A stretch of 64,000 nucleotides of DNA from Collinsella sp. An7 (GTDB lineage Bacteria; Actinomycetota; Coriobacteriia; Coriobacteriales; Coriobacteriaceae). A program made the translations under genes and the position numbers. The notes under the pieces were generated by a model, which was given only the letters and a program-made list of their open reading frames with translations, searched no databases and was not told the origin of the DNA. Position 1 is the stretch's first letter. Each line of letters opens with the position of its first letter. Where the stretch lies: positions 1 to 64,000 of the forward strand of contig NZ_NFHP01000006.1 of the NCBI RefSeq assembly GCF_002159335.1, written 5' to 3'. This document shows, in pieces, positions 47,006 through 56,676 of the stretch.

Positions 47006-49921
47006 GTGGCGGCACGGACCATCGGCGGCCACGCGTTTTCTGAGGTGTTGCTCCCCGGCACGCCGGCGTTTGTGGCCGAGCGCTACGCCACACTCGCCGA
47101 GCGCGCCCGCACGCGTGACTTTGGCCTGCTCACCCAAGACGTCGTGATCCTCGACACCGAGACCACGGGCCTCTCGTCGCAGGAGAACGAGCTGATCGAG
47201 ATCGCCGCCGCGCGCCTCTCGGCCGGCGGCATCTCCGAGCGCTTTGACGCCTTTGTGCACCCCACCGGGCTCATTCCGCCCGAGATTATGGAGCTCACGG
47301 GCATCACCAACGCCGACGTGGCCCACGCGCCGAGCGCCCGCGAAGCCGTGGCGATGCTCGCCGACTTTGTGGGAGGCTGCCCGGTGGTGGCGCACAACGC
47401 GAGCTTTGACCGGGCGTTTGTGGAGGCAGTGCCCGGTGGCGCCGAGGTGAGCGAGCTCTGGATCGACTCGCTTGCCCTCTCGCGCATCGCCCTGCCGCGC
47501 CTGAGCTCGCACAAGCTCGCCTTTATGGCCGAGGTCTTTGGCTGCGCGGCGGTCTCGCACCGTGCCGTGGACGACGTGGACGCCCTCGCCGGGGTGTGGC
47601 CCATTCTGCTCACGGCTCTGGGCGACTTGCCGGACGGACTCACCCGCGCGCTCGCCGACATGCACCCCGAAGTTGCCTGGTCGTACCGGCCCATCTTCTC
47701 GTTCTTGGCGCAGGAGGCCGTGGCCGAGGCGCCGTTTTCGCTCATCGAGGCGCGCGCCCGCGTGCTCGAGGCCGGCCCCACGCCGCAGCACGTGGACGTG
47801 GACGAGCTGCCGGCGCTCAACGTGCCCACGCGTGACGAGATCGAGGCGGCGTTTGCCCCGGGTGGGCTCGTGGCGGCCATGTACCCCGAGTACGAGCCGC
47901 GGCCCGAGCAGGTGGCGATGGCCCTCGAGGTGCGCGATGCGCTCGCTACGGGCACGCACCGCGTGGTGGAGGCCGGTACGGGCGTGGGCAAATCGGTTGC
48001 CTACCTGGTGCCGCTTGCGCTCACGGCCAAGCGCAACAACGTGACGGTGGGTGTGGCCACCAAGTCCAACAACCTCGCCGACCAGCTCATGTTCCACGAG
48101 CTACCGCGGCTTGCGCGCGAGCTGCCCGACGGCCTTGCCTTCACCGCGCTCAAGGGGTACGACCACTACCCCTGCCTGCGCAAACTCGAGCGGCTGCGCC
48201 GTAGCACCGCAGAGATCAAGACCAATCGCGACCCGGCGGACACCCTCACGGCCATCGCCGTCATCTACGCCTACGTGGCGCAATCGCCCGAGGGCGACCT
48301 CGATGCCCTCGGCATCCGGTGGCGGAGCGTGGACCGTGCGAGCCTCACCACGGGTTCGCGCGAGTGCGCCCGTCGGCTCTGCCCGTTCTTCCCGGATAAG
48401 TGCCTGGTTCACGGGGCGCGCCGCCGCGCCGCGCATGCAGATGTGGTGGTAACCAACCATTCGCTGCTCTTCCGCAACGTTCAGGCCGACGGCAAGATCT
48501 TGCCGCCCATTCGCATCTGGGCGGTGGACGAGGCCCACGGCATCGAGGCCGAGGCACGCCGCCAGTGGGCCGTCACGGTCTCGGCCGAGGAGGTTCGTGC
48601 CCTCTTTGAGCGGCTCGGAAACGACAAGACGGGCTCGCTCGGCAGGCTCCTCTCCGAGGTGGCGTCGTCCGACGCGGCGACGCTCTTTATGGGGCTTCTG
48701 GCCAAGGCCAACGCTTCGGTGCAGCGTGCGAGCGTAGTTGTGGCAGACGTCTTTGACCGCGCGCGCGACCTTGCCCGCGCTGCGCGCGAGCACGGCTTCG
48801 ATAGCACCAACGTGTGGGTGAGCCCCGAGGTCCGCGCCACCTCCGAGTGGACGGAGCTCGCGCTCGCCGGGCGCGTGGCAATCGACGCGCTCGACCAGGC
48901 CGATAAGAACCTCAAGGCGGCCGTCGAGACGCTCGGGGGCGAGCGCCCGGAGTGGGTGGTCGACCTGGCCGATATCGAGCGGCGTCTGGGCGAGGCGCTC
49001 GCCGGCCTTAAGCTCATCATCGACGGCGAGGACGAGCGCTACGTCTACTCCGTGCAGGTAAACCAGCGGCTCCGTGCGGGCGGCGAGGCCCTGTCCGCCG
49101 AGCGGATCGACATCGGGTCGGTCTTTGCCGAGCGCTGGTACCCCGAGATGCGGAGCCTCATCTTTGCCTCGGCCACGCTCTCGGTTTCGGACGACTTTGC
49201 GCATTTTAACCACGCCATCGGACTGGACGAGCTGCCTCCGGGCTCAAGCCGGGCGCTCCATTTGGACTCGAGCTACGACTTTGATCGCAACATGGCCGTG
49301 GTGGTGACGGGTGACCTGCCCGATCCGCGCAACCGTGACGCGTACCTGCGCGCCTTGGAGCGGCTGCTGGTGGACGTGCACCGCGCCATGGGTGGCTCGG
49401 TGCTCACGCTCTTTACCAACCGCCGCGATATGGAGGAGCTCTACGAGCGCGTGGAGCCGACGCTTGCGCGCGAGGGGCTCTCGCTGGCGTGCCAGACACG
49501 CCAGTCGAGCGCACGGCGCCTGCGCGAGCGGTTCATCGCTGAGAAGGACTCCTCGCTCTTTGCGCTCAAGGCGTTTTGGGAGGGGTTTGACGCGAGCGGC
49601 GAGACCCTTCGCTGTGTGGTGATCCCTAAGCTGCCGTTCTCTCGTCCGACCGATCCGCTCTCGTGCGAGCGCGACCGCCGCGAAAAGGGCGCGTGGGGCC
49701 GCTATGTGCTCCCCGAGGCGGTGCTGGAGCTCAAACAGGCGGCGGGGCGGCTCATCCGCTCGTCGTCCGACACGGGCGTGCTCGTGCTGGCCGACTCCCG
49801 CCTGGTGAGCAAGGGTTACGGCAAGAAGTTCCTGGGCTCGCTGCCCACCGGGGCCTACCAGCGGCTCGAGGCCTCCCAGGTGGGGCGGTATCTGGAGCTC
49901 TGGCGCAAGAGCCACGAATAG
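47006..49921 (+). CDS. DinG-family helicase with N-terminal DEDDh exonuclease
   Basis: A GTG at 47006, just after the ddl stop, gives 971 residues. The exonuclease domain (about 40-215) has VVILDTETTGLSS, the HNASFDRAF motif and HRAVDDVDA, the Exo I-III pattern of DnaQ-like nucleases. The XPD/DinG helicase part has GTGVGKSVAYLVPL (Walker A, near 325) and VDEAHG (near 508). Cysteines YPCLRK and RECARRLCPFFPDKC could ligate the 4Fe-4S cluster. SATLSVSDD, TLFTNRRDMEELY and KQAAGRLIRSSSD are helicase motifs. It probably acts in repair and in resolving R-loops or quadruplexes, and may act as a 3'-5' nuclease. It is co-transcribed with ddl. Confidence 0.9.
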   Translation: MAARTIGGHAFSEVLLPGTPAFVAERYATLAERARTRDFGLLTQDVVILDTETTGLSSQENELIEIAAARLSAGGISERFDAFVHPTGLIPPEIMELTGITNADVAHAPSAREAVAMLADFVGGCPVVAHNASFDRAFVEAVPGGAEVSELWIDSLALSRIALPRLSSHKLAFMAEVFGCAAVSHRAVDDVDALAGVWPILLTALGDLPDGLTRALADMHPEVAWSYRPIFSFLAQEAVAEAPFSLIEARARVLEAGPTPQHVDVDELPALNVPTRDEIEAAFAPGGLVAAMYPEYEPRPEQVAMALEVRDALATGTHRVVEAGTGVGKSVAYLVPLALTAKRNNVTVGVATKSNNLADQLMFHELPRLARELPDGLAFTALKGYDHYPCLRKLERLRRSTAEIKTNRDPADTLTAIAVIYAYVAQSPEGDLDALGIRWRSVDRASLTTGSRECARRLCPFFPDKCLVHGARRRAAHADVVVTNHSLLFRNVQADGKILPPIRIWAVDEAHGIEAEARRQWAVTVSAEEVRALFERLGNDKTGSLGRLLSEVASSDAATLFMGLLAKANASVQRASVVVADVFDRARDLARAAREHGFDSTNVWVSPEVRATSEWTELALAGRVAIDALDQADKNLKAAVETLGGERPEWVVDLADIERRLGEALAGLKLIIDGEDERYVYSVQVNQRLRAGGEALSAERIDIGSVFAERWYPEMRSLIFASATLSVSDDFAHFNHAIGLDELPPGSSRALHLDSSYDFDRNMAVVVTGDLPDPRNRDAYLRALERLLVDVHRAMGGSVLTLFTNRRDMEELYERVEPTLAREGLSLACQTRQSSARRLRERFIAEKDSSLFALKAFWEGFDASGETLRCVVIPKLPFSRPTDPLSCERDRREKGAWGRYVLPEAVLELKQAAGRLIRSSSDTGVLVLADSRLVSKGYGKKFLGSLPTGAYQRLEASQVGRYLELWRKSHE

Positions 49922-49946
49922 ATTATTTTAGGACGGGGTCAAAATG

Positions 49947-49978
49947 GGTCATTTGGAACACGTCCCCAAATGACCCGT
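49947..49978. repeat. GGGGAC-family hairpin repeat, copy 5 (partial)
   Basis: GGGTCATTTGG and CCAAATGACCC pair around AACACGTCC. A further CCCCAAATGACCC follows. It appears to be a rearranged copy after the helicase gene. Confidence 0.65.
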
Positions 49979-50101
49979 CCCCAAATGACCCATATCGCTA
50001 CCCTGTGCCAGATGTTTTGCCGCAATGATGCTTGACAAATCTCTGGGGCGAGAAATTCACAGGTGAGGCGGTGTGCTGGGCGAGTTATTCGACCGGATGT
50101 T

Positions 50102-50382
50102 CGTGGAAAACTCGTTGTTGCAACGCCGGATAGCTGCTTGCAAACACGCCGGCTCACCTGCGGAATGTATATCTCTACGCTTGCTACCTGCGGTTTCACG
50201 AATCCTACAAATAAAAAAGCGTCTCAACAGGGGCTGCGGCGCATAAGCACGGCATATGTGCAGGTAGAGCGCTTGCTTGTGGAAAACGCGAACTTCATAG
50301 AACCACAAAATGTGGAAAACGTTGAAAACCGCCGTTTGCGCAGAACGTACCGGATGGAGTTATCCCCCTCCCCGGTGGAAAG
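50102..50382. promoter_or_regulatory. Cluster of DnaA-box-like sites upstream of dnaB
   Basis: CGTGGAAAA at 50102, TGTGGAAAA at 50278 and 50311, and GGTGGAAAG at 50374 all have the same orientation and match the boxes in the dnaA-dnaN gap. A TTGACA at 50033 and a TAGTAT at 50436 are possible promoter parts. The rest of the gap 49979-50518 holds no supported gene. Confidence 0.6.
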
Positions 50383-50518
50383 AAAAAACGGGTTCTGGGC
50401 GGGTGTTGTGCCGCGCAGCCCCGCGCCCGATAGCGTAGTATGGGTGCTCCATTACAAAGACGCGGGGGTTGACCCTGCGCTTTCTTGCAGATCGCCCACG
50501 CCACAGCAAGGAGGACCG

Positions 50519-51907
50519 ATGCCCGACGACTACGGATACGAGCTCGCCACCGCCGACCGCGGCGCCCGGCAGGGCCTCCCTAACAACGCCGAGGCCGAGG
50601 CCACGGTCCTTGCGGCCATGCTGCTCTCACCCGAGGTGGTCTCGGACGCGATCTCGCAGCTCCGTCCGGACGATTTCTACCGCCCGGCCCACCGAACGCT
50701 CTTCCAGGCGCTCATCGACATGAACGAGCGGAGCATCCCCATCGACTCCATCTCGGTCATCGACTACCTCGCCTCTATCGACAAGCTGTCGGCCGTGGGC
50801 GGCGAGGCGTACATTCTCGAGCTGGTGGGCAATACGCTCTCGCTCGTCAACTGGCAGCACCACGCGGGCATCGTCCGGCGCGACTCGATGCTGCGCGAGA
50901 TCATCGGCGCCACCAACCAGATCAACGCGCTCGCCTACGACGCGCCGCTCGACACCAAGGAGGTTGTGGAGCGCGCCGAGAGCATGCTCCTCTCGGTGAC
51001 GGAGCGCGAGGTCTCGACGGCTTACAAGTCGCTCACCGAGTTTATGATCGAGGCCTATAACGAGGCGGCCGAGGTCTGCGCGGCGGGCGGGGCAGCGCAC
51101 GGTGTGCCCACGGGCTTTCCGAGCCTCGACCGGCTTTTGCTGGGCTTTCGCGAGGGTCAGCTCATCATCGTGGGCGCCCGCCCGGCCGTGGGTAAGACGT
51201 CGTTTGCCCTCAACCTGGCGCTGAACGCCGCTGCTGCTGGCTTTACCGTGGGCTTCTTCTCGCTCGAGATGAGCGGTAAGGAAATCGCCCAGCGCCTTAT
51301 CTGCGCGCACGCGATGCTCTCCATCTCGGATTTCCGTACGGGCCGCATCACGCCCGAGCAGTGGTCGAGTATCAACGAGGCCACGCAGGAGCTCTCTAAG
51401 CTCGATATTCTTATCGACGACACGCCCGGCACCACGGTGACCGAGATTCGTGCCAAGGCGCGCCGTATGCTCCACAACAAGGAGCACGCTATCGTGCTCA
51501 TCGACTACCTGCAGCTGGTGAGCCCGCCGCCCGGCCGCCGCGCCGAGAGCCGTACCGTCGAGGTGTCCGAGATGAGCCGTGGCCTTAAGATCATGGCCAA
51601 GGACCTCGAGATTCCCGTGATTGCGCTCTCGCAGCTGAGCCGTGCCGTGGAGAGCCGTACCGGCAAGCGTCCGCAGCTCTCTGACCTGCGTGAATCGGGC
51701 TCGATCGAGCAGGACGCCGACATCGTCATGTTTCTCGACCGTGCGGCCGACGAGACCGAGGCCTCGCGAGACGACCGCCCCGACCTGGGCGTAACGCGCA
51801 TCATCGTGGCCAAGAACCGTTCCGGCCCCATTGGCGATGTGGACCTGGCCTTTGTGCCGGCTTCGACCAAGTTCTACGAGCTCGACGCAGTCCACGACGA
51901 GAACTGA
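50519..51907 (+). CDS. dnaB: Replicative DNA helicase DnaB
   Basis: Start ATG at 50519 (MPDDYGYELATADRG), AAGGAGG 5 nt upstream, 462 residues. The long open frame before it is non-coding. The N-terminal collar domain has LPNNAEAEATVLAAML and FYRPAHRTLFQALIDM. The RecA-like motor has Walker A GARPAVGKTSFAL near 222, FFSLEMSG, Walker B IVLIDYLQLV, and LSQLSRAVESR...PQLSDLRESGSIEQDADIV. No intein interrupts it. It is the hexameric fork helicase, presumably loaded with DciA and DnaA. Confidence 0.97.
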   Translation: MPDDYGYELATADRGARQGLPNNAEAEATVLAAMLLSPEVVSDAISQLRPDDFYRPAHRTLFQALIDMNERSIPIDSISVIDYLASIDKLSAVGGEAYILELVGNTLSLVNWQHHAGIVRRDSMLREIIGATNQINALAYDAPLDTKEVVERAESMLLSVTEREVSTAYKSLTEFMIEAYNEAAEVCAAGGAAHGVPTGFPSLDRLLLGFREGQLIIVGARPAVGKTSFALNLALNAAAAGFTVGFFSLEMSGKEIAQRLICAHAMLSISDFRTGRITPEQWSSINEATQELSKLDILIDDTPGTTVTEIRAKARRMLHNKEHAIVLIDYLQLVSPPPGRRAESRTVEVSEMSRGLKIMAKDLEIPVIALSQLSRAVESRTGKRPQLSDLRESGSIEQDADIVMFLDRAADETEASRDDRPDLGVTRIIVAKNRSGPIGDVDLAFVPASTKFYELDAVHDEN

Positions 51908-51908
51908 C

Positions 51909-51988
51909 ATGGTTCATTTGGGGACGTGTTCCGTCTGACCCATTTGGTGACAAATGGGTCAGACGGAACACGTCCCCAAATGAACCAT
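51909..51988. repeat. 80-nt perfect palindrome, copy 6 of the GGGGACGTGTTCC family
   Basis: The 38-nt arms are perfectly complementary around GTGA. The arms start ATGGTTCATTTGGGGACG and continue TGTTCCGTCTGACCC. It starts 2 nt after the dnaB stop and may act as the dnaB transcript end. Confidence 0.9.
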
Positions 51989-52024
51989 TGCGCCGACCCC
52001 CTGCCTCCCGCAGAACCTTATTGC

Positions 52025-52030
52025 TATACT
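52025..52030 (+). promoter_or_regulatory. Extended -10 of purA
   Basis: TTGCTATACT provides TATACT with an upstream TG, about 37 nt before the purA start. No good -35 is visible. Confidence 0.55.
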
Positions 52031-52066
52031 AAAAAGGTTGTTCTATGCGCTAGGTGAGGAGACACC

Positions 52067-53356
52067 ATGCCGTCGACCGTGTTAGTCGGAACCCAATGGG
52101 GCGATGAGGGCAAGGGCAAGATTTGCGACCTGATCGCCGGCGACTTTGACTGCGTCGTGCGCTACCAGGGAGGCAACAACGCCGGCCACACCATTGTGGT
52201 AGGTGACAAAAAGTACGGTCTACACCAGGTTCCCTCGGGCATCATGTACCCCAGCTGCACCTCGGTGATCGGCAACGGCTGCGTGGTCAACCCGGCCGTG
52301 CTGCTCGAAGAGATCGATATGTTTGAGCACGACGGCATCTCGACGGCCAACCTCAAGGTCTCGGGCAACGCGCACGTGATCATGCCGTACCACATCGACC
52401 TCGACGGGGCCTACGAGGCGCTTCTGGGCGACCACAACATCGGCACCACCAAGCGCGGTATCGGCCCGTGCTACCAGGACAAAATGGCGCGCATCGGTAT
52501 CCGCATGCAGGACCTGCTCTCCGAGGAGGTCTTCCGCGAGAAGCTCGCGCGCGCACTCGACCGCGTAAACCCGCAGCTCGAGCTCATCTTCCACCTGCCC
52601 ACCTACACCGTGGACCAGATCTGCGAGTCCTATCTGCCCATGGCCGAGCGCCTGCGCCCCTACATTGCCGAGACCGCCCAGCTCTTGGGCGACCTCGCCG
52701 CTGACGGCAAGAAGATTCTCTTTGAGGGCGCCCAGGCCACGCTGCTCGATATCGACCACGGCACCTACCCGTTTGTGACGAGCTCCAACTGCACCGCCGG
52801 CGGCGCCGTGACGGGTTCTGGCGTGGGCATGAAGAACATCGACCGCGTGCTCGGCATCATGAAGGCCTACATCACGCGCGTGGGGTCGGGCCCCATGCCC
52901 ACCGAGCTCGCCTACGAGACGCTCGAGGGTCATACCCTCACCGAGGAGGGCTACGAGTACGGCGTTACCACCGGTCGCCGCCGCCGCGTGGGTTGGTTTG
53001 ACGGTGTGATCGCCAACTACGCCGCCCGCGTGAATGGCCTGACCGATATCGCACTCACCAAGCTCGACGTGCTCTCGGCCTTTGACGCCATCAAGGTGTG
53101 CGTGGCCTACGACTGCGACGGCGTGCGCTACACCACCGTGCCCGAGCACGAGCTCGTCTTTGACGCGGCAGTGCCCGTGTACGAGGAGCTGCCTGGTTGG
53201 CGCGGGGTGGACATCTCGGGTTGCCGCAGCTTTGACGAGCTGCCCGAGACCGCGCAGAGCTACGTGCGCCGCGTGGAGGAGCTCGCCCACGCCAAGGTCT
53301 CGTTTGTGTCGGTTGGTCCGGATCGCGACCAGACCATCAACTGCGGCTGGGAGTAG
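52067..53356 (+). CDS. purA: Adenylosuccinate synthetase
   Basis: 429 residues from the ATG at 52067 behind GAGGAG. Motifs are GTQWGDEGKGKICDLIA at the N-terminus (P-loop and catalytic Asp), YQGGNNAGHTIVV with the catalytic His, GTTKRGIGP, EGAQATLLDIDHGTYPFVTSSN, TTGRRRRVGWFD and SVGPDRDQTI at the end. It makes adenylosuccinate from IMP, Asp and GTP, the first step to AMP. Another purine gene, purD, lies 1.3 kb away but not in an operon. Confidence 0.97.
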   Translation: MPSTVLVGTQWGDEGKGKICDLIAGDFDCVVRYQGGNNAGHTIVVGDKKYGLHQVPSGIMYPSCTSVIGNGCVVNPAVLLEEIDMFEHDGISTANLKVSGNAHVIMPYHIDLDGAYEALLGDHNIGTTKRGIGPCYQDKMARIGIRMQDLLSEEVFREKLARALDRVNPQLELIFHLPTYTVDQICESYLPMAERLRPYIAETAQLLGDLAADGKKILFEGAQATLLDIDHGTYPFVTSSNCTAGGAVTGSGVGMKNIDRVLGIMKAYITRVGSGPMPTELAYETLEGHTLTEEGYEYGVTTGRRRRVGWFDGVIANYAARVNGLTDIALTKLDVLSAFDAIKVCVAYDCDGVRYTTVPEHELVFDAAVPVYEELPGWRGVDISGCRSFDELPETAQSYVRRVEELAHAKVSFVSVGPDRDQTINCGWE

Positions 53357-53390
53357 CGCTGCTGCACTACCCGGGCTTGAGAGGTAAGGG

Positions 53391-53450
53391 AGCCGGGGTG
53401 GCCCCGTGGGCTGAGGCGCGTTGCGCACAGGCCCCTCGGCCGCCCCGGCT
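53391..53450. other. Nested GC hairpin between purA and degV
   Basis: AGCCGGGGTGGCC pairs with GGCCGCCCCGGCT. Inside, GGGC...GCCC and GCGC/GCGC form a second hairpin. There is no T-tract. Confidence 0.5.
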
Positions 53451-53578
53451 ACTTGCATCTTTGGGGCACTTTACCGAAAACCTGCCGCTCCGGGCCGCCC
53501 CGCCGCGCAAGAGGGGTAGGCTGGGAGCATACGTGTCTACACTCCACGGGCCGCGGCCCGCCATGGGAGGGAAGCTCA

Positions 53579-54490
53579 ATGAACCAGTTTGCCGTCGTGA
53601 CGGATAGCGCCGCCGATATTCCGCTCGACCTTGCCCAGAAGTACGGGATCCGCGTGGTGCCGCTGCACTGCGTGTTTGAGGGGAAGGATTACCGCGACGG
53701 CATCGATATCTCCACGCCCGAGCTGCTGCGCCTTATGGACGGCGCCAACACGCTGCCGGTTACCTCGCAGCCCACGCCGGCCGACTTTATGGTGGTCTAC
53801 CAGGAGCTTATCGATGAGGGCTATACGCAGATCCTCTCTATCCACCTGGCGCGCGCCCTCTCCGCCACGATTGAGAGCGCCCGCGCCCTGGCTTCGCAGA
53901 TGCCCGAGGGCGTGCGGTTTGAGGTGGTGGACAGCTGCTCGGCCACGGTGGCACAGGGCACGATGGCGCTCGAGGCGGCGGTAATCGCACAGAACGGCGG
54001 TACCATCGAGCAGGCGCTCGAGCGCGTGAGGGCCATCCAAGACAGCTACCATATCTACTTCTCGCCCAACACGCTCGACAACTTGGTAAAGGGCGGGCGT
54101 GCCACCAAGGCGCAGGGCTTTGCAACGGCGCTTCTTAACATCAAGCTGGTGATTGGGCTCTTGCGTGACGGCTCCATCGAGGTGGAGCACAAGGCCAAGG
54201 GTGTTAAGGGCGCCATCTCGTATATGGTCAAGCAGGTGGCGGCCGACGCGGCGGAGCACGGCGAACTGGTCTATTACGCGCTTCATACCAACGCGGCGGA
54301 CCGTGCGGCCAAGATTCGCGAGTCGCTGGAAAAGACCGGCGCACACGTGCGCTGGCTCACCGACGCGACGATCGGGCCGGTCATCGCCACGCACGTGGGC
54401 AACGGGGCGATGGGGATCTTTACCTTCCCGGCGGCACTGCATTCGCCCGAGTTGGACGATCTGGCCGACTACCTCACCCCACAGTTCTAG
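53579..54490 (+). CDS. DegV-family fatty-acid-binding protein
   Basis: Start ATG at 53579 (MNQFAVVTDSAADIPLDLA) behind GGGAGGG, 303 residues. DegV marks are VTDSAADIP, VVPLHCVFEGKDYRDGIDIS, TSQPTPADF (fatty-acid carboxylate site), SIHLARALSATIESA and FSPNTLDNLVKGGRATK. Homologues (FakB) present fatty acids to the kinase FakA for phospholipid synthesis. No fakA is in this window. A TAGGCT 60 nt upstream may be a -10 box. Confidence 0.9.
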   Translation: MNQFAVVTDSAADIPLDLAQKYGIRVVPLHCVFEGKDYRDGIDISTPELLRLMDGANTLPVTSQPTPADFMVVYQELIDEGYTQILSIHLARALSATIESARALASQMPEGVRFEVVDSCSATVAQGTMALEAAVIAQNGGTIEQALERVRAIQDSYHIYFSPNTLDNLVKGGRATKAQGFATALLNIKLVIGLLRDGSIEVEHKAKGVKGAISYMVKQVAADAAEHGELVYYALHTNAADRAAKIRESLEKTGAHVRWLTDATIGPVIATHVGNGAMGIFTFPAALHSPELDDLADYLTPQF

Positions 54491-54492
54491 GG

Positions 54493-54548
54493 TGACCATG
54501 GGGACAGGGTATATTGTCACGTGACAATATACCCTGTCCCCATGGTCA
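54493..54548. repeat. 56-nt perfect palindrome, copy 7 (GGGGACAGGGT type)
   Basis: The two 28-nt halves are exactly complementary with no loop, centred on GTCACGTGAC. The arms read TGACCATGGGGACAGGG and onward. It starts 2 nt after the degV stop. Confidence 0.9.
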
Positions 54549-54623
54549 TGCGTGCCGGCCCTCCGTGTGTGCGCTGCGGCTTGGTATGATGGAAAGACAG
54601 GCTATCTGAGGAGGACGGGACCG

Positions 54624-55919
54624 ATGGATAACAAGATCAACATCCTGCTTTTGGGCAGTGGCGGCCGCGAGCACGCGCTGGCCGTTAAGCTGGCCGAGAG
54701 CCCGCGCTGCGGCGAGCTGTACGTGGCGCCCGGCAACGGCGGCACGCTCGAGGTGGGCGAGAACGTTGCGCTTGACGAGAACGACCCGGCAGCGGTGGCT
54801 GACTTTGCCCGTGGCGCCGAGGTGGGGCTCGTGGTGATCGGCCCCGAGGCCCCGCTTGTAGCGGGCGTGGCCGACGCCGTTCGCGAGGCGGGTATCGCGT
54901 GCTTTGGCCCGGGTGCGGCCGGCGCGCAGATGGAGGGCTCCAAGAAGTTCTCCAAGGAGCTCATGGCCCGCGCGGGGATTCCCACGGCGGCCTACGGCTC
55001 GTTTACCGACGAGGAGTCGGCCCTTGCGTACGTGCGCGAGCAGGGCGCTCCCGTGGTGGTCAAGGCCGACGGCCTGGCCGCGGGCAAGGGCGTTGTGGTC
55101 GCCGCGACGCTCGAGGAGGCCGAGGAGGCCGTGCACGCGTGCTTTGCCGGCGCGTTTGGCGAGGCCGGCGCCACCGTGGTGATTGAGGAGTGCCTGACCG
55201 GCCCGGAGTGCTCGCTCCTGGCGTTTACCGACGGCAAGACCGTGCGCCCGATGGCCACCTCACAGGACCACAAGCGCGCGCTCGAGGGCGACCTGGGCCC
55301 CAACACGGGCGGCATGGGCGTCTACAGCCCGGTGCCTATTGTGACGGAGGCCGAGCACGCCGAGATGGAGCGCATCATGGAGGCCACCGTGGCCGAGCTC
55401 GCGGCCGAGGGCATCGACTATCGCGGCTGCCTCTACGGCGGCTTTATGCTCACCGAGGACGGCCCCAAGGTGCTGGAGTTTAACGCGCGCTTTGGCGACC
55501 CCGAGACGCAGGTGGTGCTGCCGAGGCTCAAGAACGACCTGGTAGAGGTTATGCTGGCCTGCGCCGAGCAGCGTCTGGACGAGGTTGAGCTCAGCTGGCG
55601 GCCGGAGTGGGCGGTGAGCGTGGTGCTCACGAGCGCGGGGTACCCGGGCAGCTACGAGAAGGGCAAGGTCATCACGGGTGTTGAGGATGCCGCAGCGATG
55701 GACGGCGTGACGGTCTACCACGCGGGCACGGCGGTCAACGAGGCCGGCGAGCTGGTAACGAGCGGCGGCCGCGTGTTGGACGTGACGGCGCTGGGCGAGA
55801 CCTTTGAGGCTGCGCGCAACCTGGCGTACGAGGCCTGCGAGAAGATTGACTTTGAGGGCAAGACGCTCCGCCACGACATTGGTCTGCGTGCGCTGCGCGG
55901 CCGCGATGCCTGGAAGTAG
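54624..55919 (+). CDS. purD: Phosphoribosylamine--glycine ligase
   Basis: Start ATG at 54624 ([19 protein letters not shown]) with GAGGAGG upstream, 431 residues. ATP-grasp features are [96 protein letters not shown] and the C-terminal VFHAGT-like VYHAGTAV. It makes GAR in purine synthesis. It ends in a terminator. Confidence 0.97.
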   Translation: MDNKINILLLGSGGREHALAVKLAESPRCGELYVAPGNGGTLEVGENVALDENDPAAVADFARGAEVGLVVIGPEAPLVAGVADAVREAGIACFGPGAAGAQMEGSKKFSKELMARAGIPTAAYGSFTDEESALAYVREQGAPVVVKADGLAAGKGVVVAATLEEAEEAVHACFAGAFGEAGATVVIEECLTGPECSLLAFTDGKTVRPMATSQDHKRALEGDLGPNTGGMGVYSPVPIVTEAEHAEMERIMEATVAELAAEGIDYRGCLYGGFMLTEDGPKVLEFNARFGDPETQVVLPRLKNDLVEVMLACAEQRLDEVELSWRPEWAVSVVLTSAGYPGSYEKGKVITGVEDAAAMDGVTVYHAGTAVNEAGELVTSGGRVLDVTALGETFEAARNLAYEACEKIDFEGKTLRHDIGLRALRGRDAWK

Positions 55920-55944
55920 GCTCGTGCGATAGGACGCCGAGGGC

Positions 55945-55978
55945 GGCGGGGTGGCTGAGAGGCTGCCCCGTCGTTTTT
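55945..55978 (+). terminator. Terminator of purD
   Basis: GGCGGGGTGGC pairs (with G-U pairs) with GCTGCCCCGTC and is followed by GTTTTTGG. Confidence 0.75.
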
Positions 55979-56104
55979 GGTTGGGGAGCGGCGGTGGCCC
56001 GGCGCGGCCCAAGGGCGGCGCTGCGGGCTGCCGACGGCCCCATGCCGGCGGCGGCCCCATGCCGGCGGTCAAGCCACGTCTTTCGCTTACCCGGCTCCAG
56101 TTTC

Positions 56105-56199
56105 GTCGTTCACTCATCTAAACAGCAAAATCCAGCCTCAAAACGTCGTTTAGCTGAGTAAACAGCAAAATCAAAATGCCGTTTAGATGGGTGAACGAC
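56105..56199. repeat. Inverted repeat, family GTTCACTCA(T/C)CTAAAC, copy 1
   Basis: GTCGTTCACTCATCTAAAC at 56105 pairs with GTTTAGATGGGTGAACGAC ending at 56199. A third CTGAGTAAACAGC half-copy sits in the loop. A relative lies at 56607. Confidence 0.65.
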
Positions 56200-56360
56200 A
56201 AAATGGTCCACACCCAGCATGCCCGAGCCGCCAGCCCCTTCTATGAGAAAGGACCAGCAGCAGCCTTTCCTTATAACGATCAGTCCACCGAACCAATGCG
56301 TCCAGTCTTACGCCGTCGTGGGGCGGCTTGTTTGCAACGGGTCGGCATTCAACGCCCTCA

Positions 56361-56478
56361 GCTAACGCCAACCTCCCATCGTTAGAGCTTTGTCGCAGAT
56401 TCTAATGACGGGAAAAGGCGTTTTCCTGTCGTTAGAGGTTGCTTGGCGGCGCTAACGACGGAAAGTTGACGTTAGAAG
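56361..56478. repeat. CTAACGAC/GTCGTTAGA palindrome cluster
   Basis: A hairpin at 56401-56436 (TCTAATGACGGGAAAA with TTTTCCTGTCGTTAGA) is flanked by GCTAACG...CGTTAGAG at 56361 and GCTAACGACGG...CGTTAGA at 56451. Three related palindromes lie within 118 nt, with no gene. Confidence 0.6.
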
Positions 56479-56606
56479 TTGTGGGACCGTCGATTCTGGT
56501 GTCCGTACTTGTGACAACATTGCGGAAGTTCGCCGCGAGCCTGGTTCGGTGTGTCCGTTTTGGTGCGGGCGCACGGTCGCCGTGTCCAACTGGCGCGACA
56601 TTCCAA

Positions 56607-56676
56607 TTTTGCGGTTCACTCACCTAAACGGCAAAATGCAGCTCTGAAATGATGTGTAGGGGAGTGAATCGCAAAA
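56607..56676. repeat. Inverted repeat, family GTTCACTCA(T/C)CTAAAC, copy 2
   Basis: TTTTGCGGTTCACTCACCTA pairs with TAGGGGAGTGAATCGCAAAA. It shares GTTCACTCA-CTAAAC-GCAAAAT with the copy at 56105. The stretch 56681-57238 holds no gene I can support. Confidence 0.6.
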
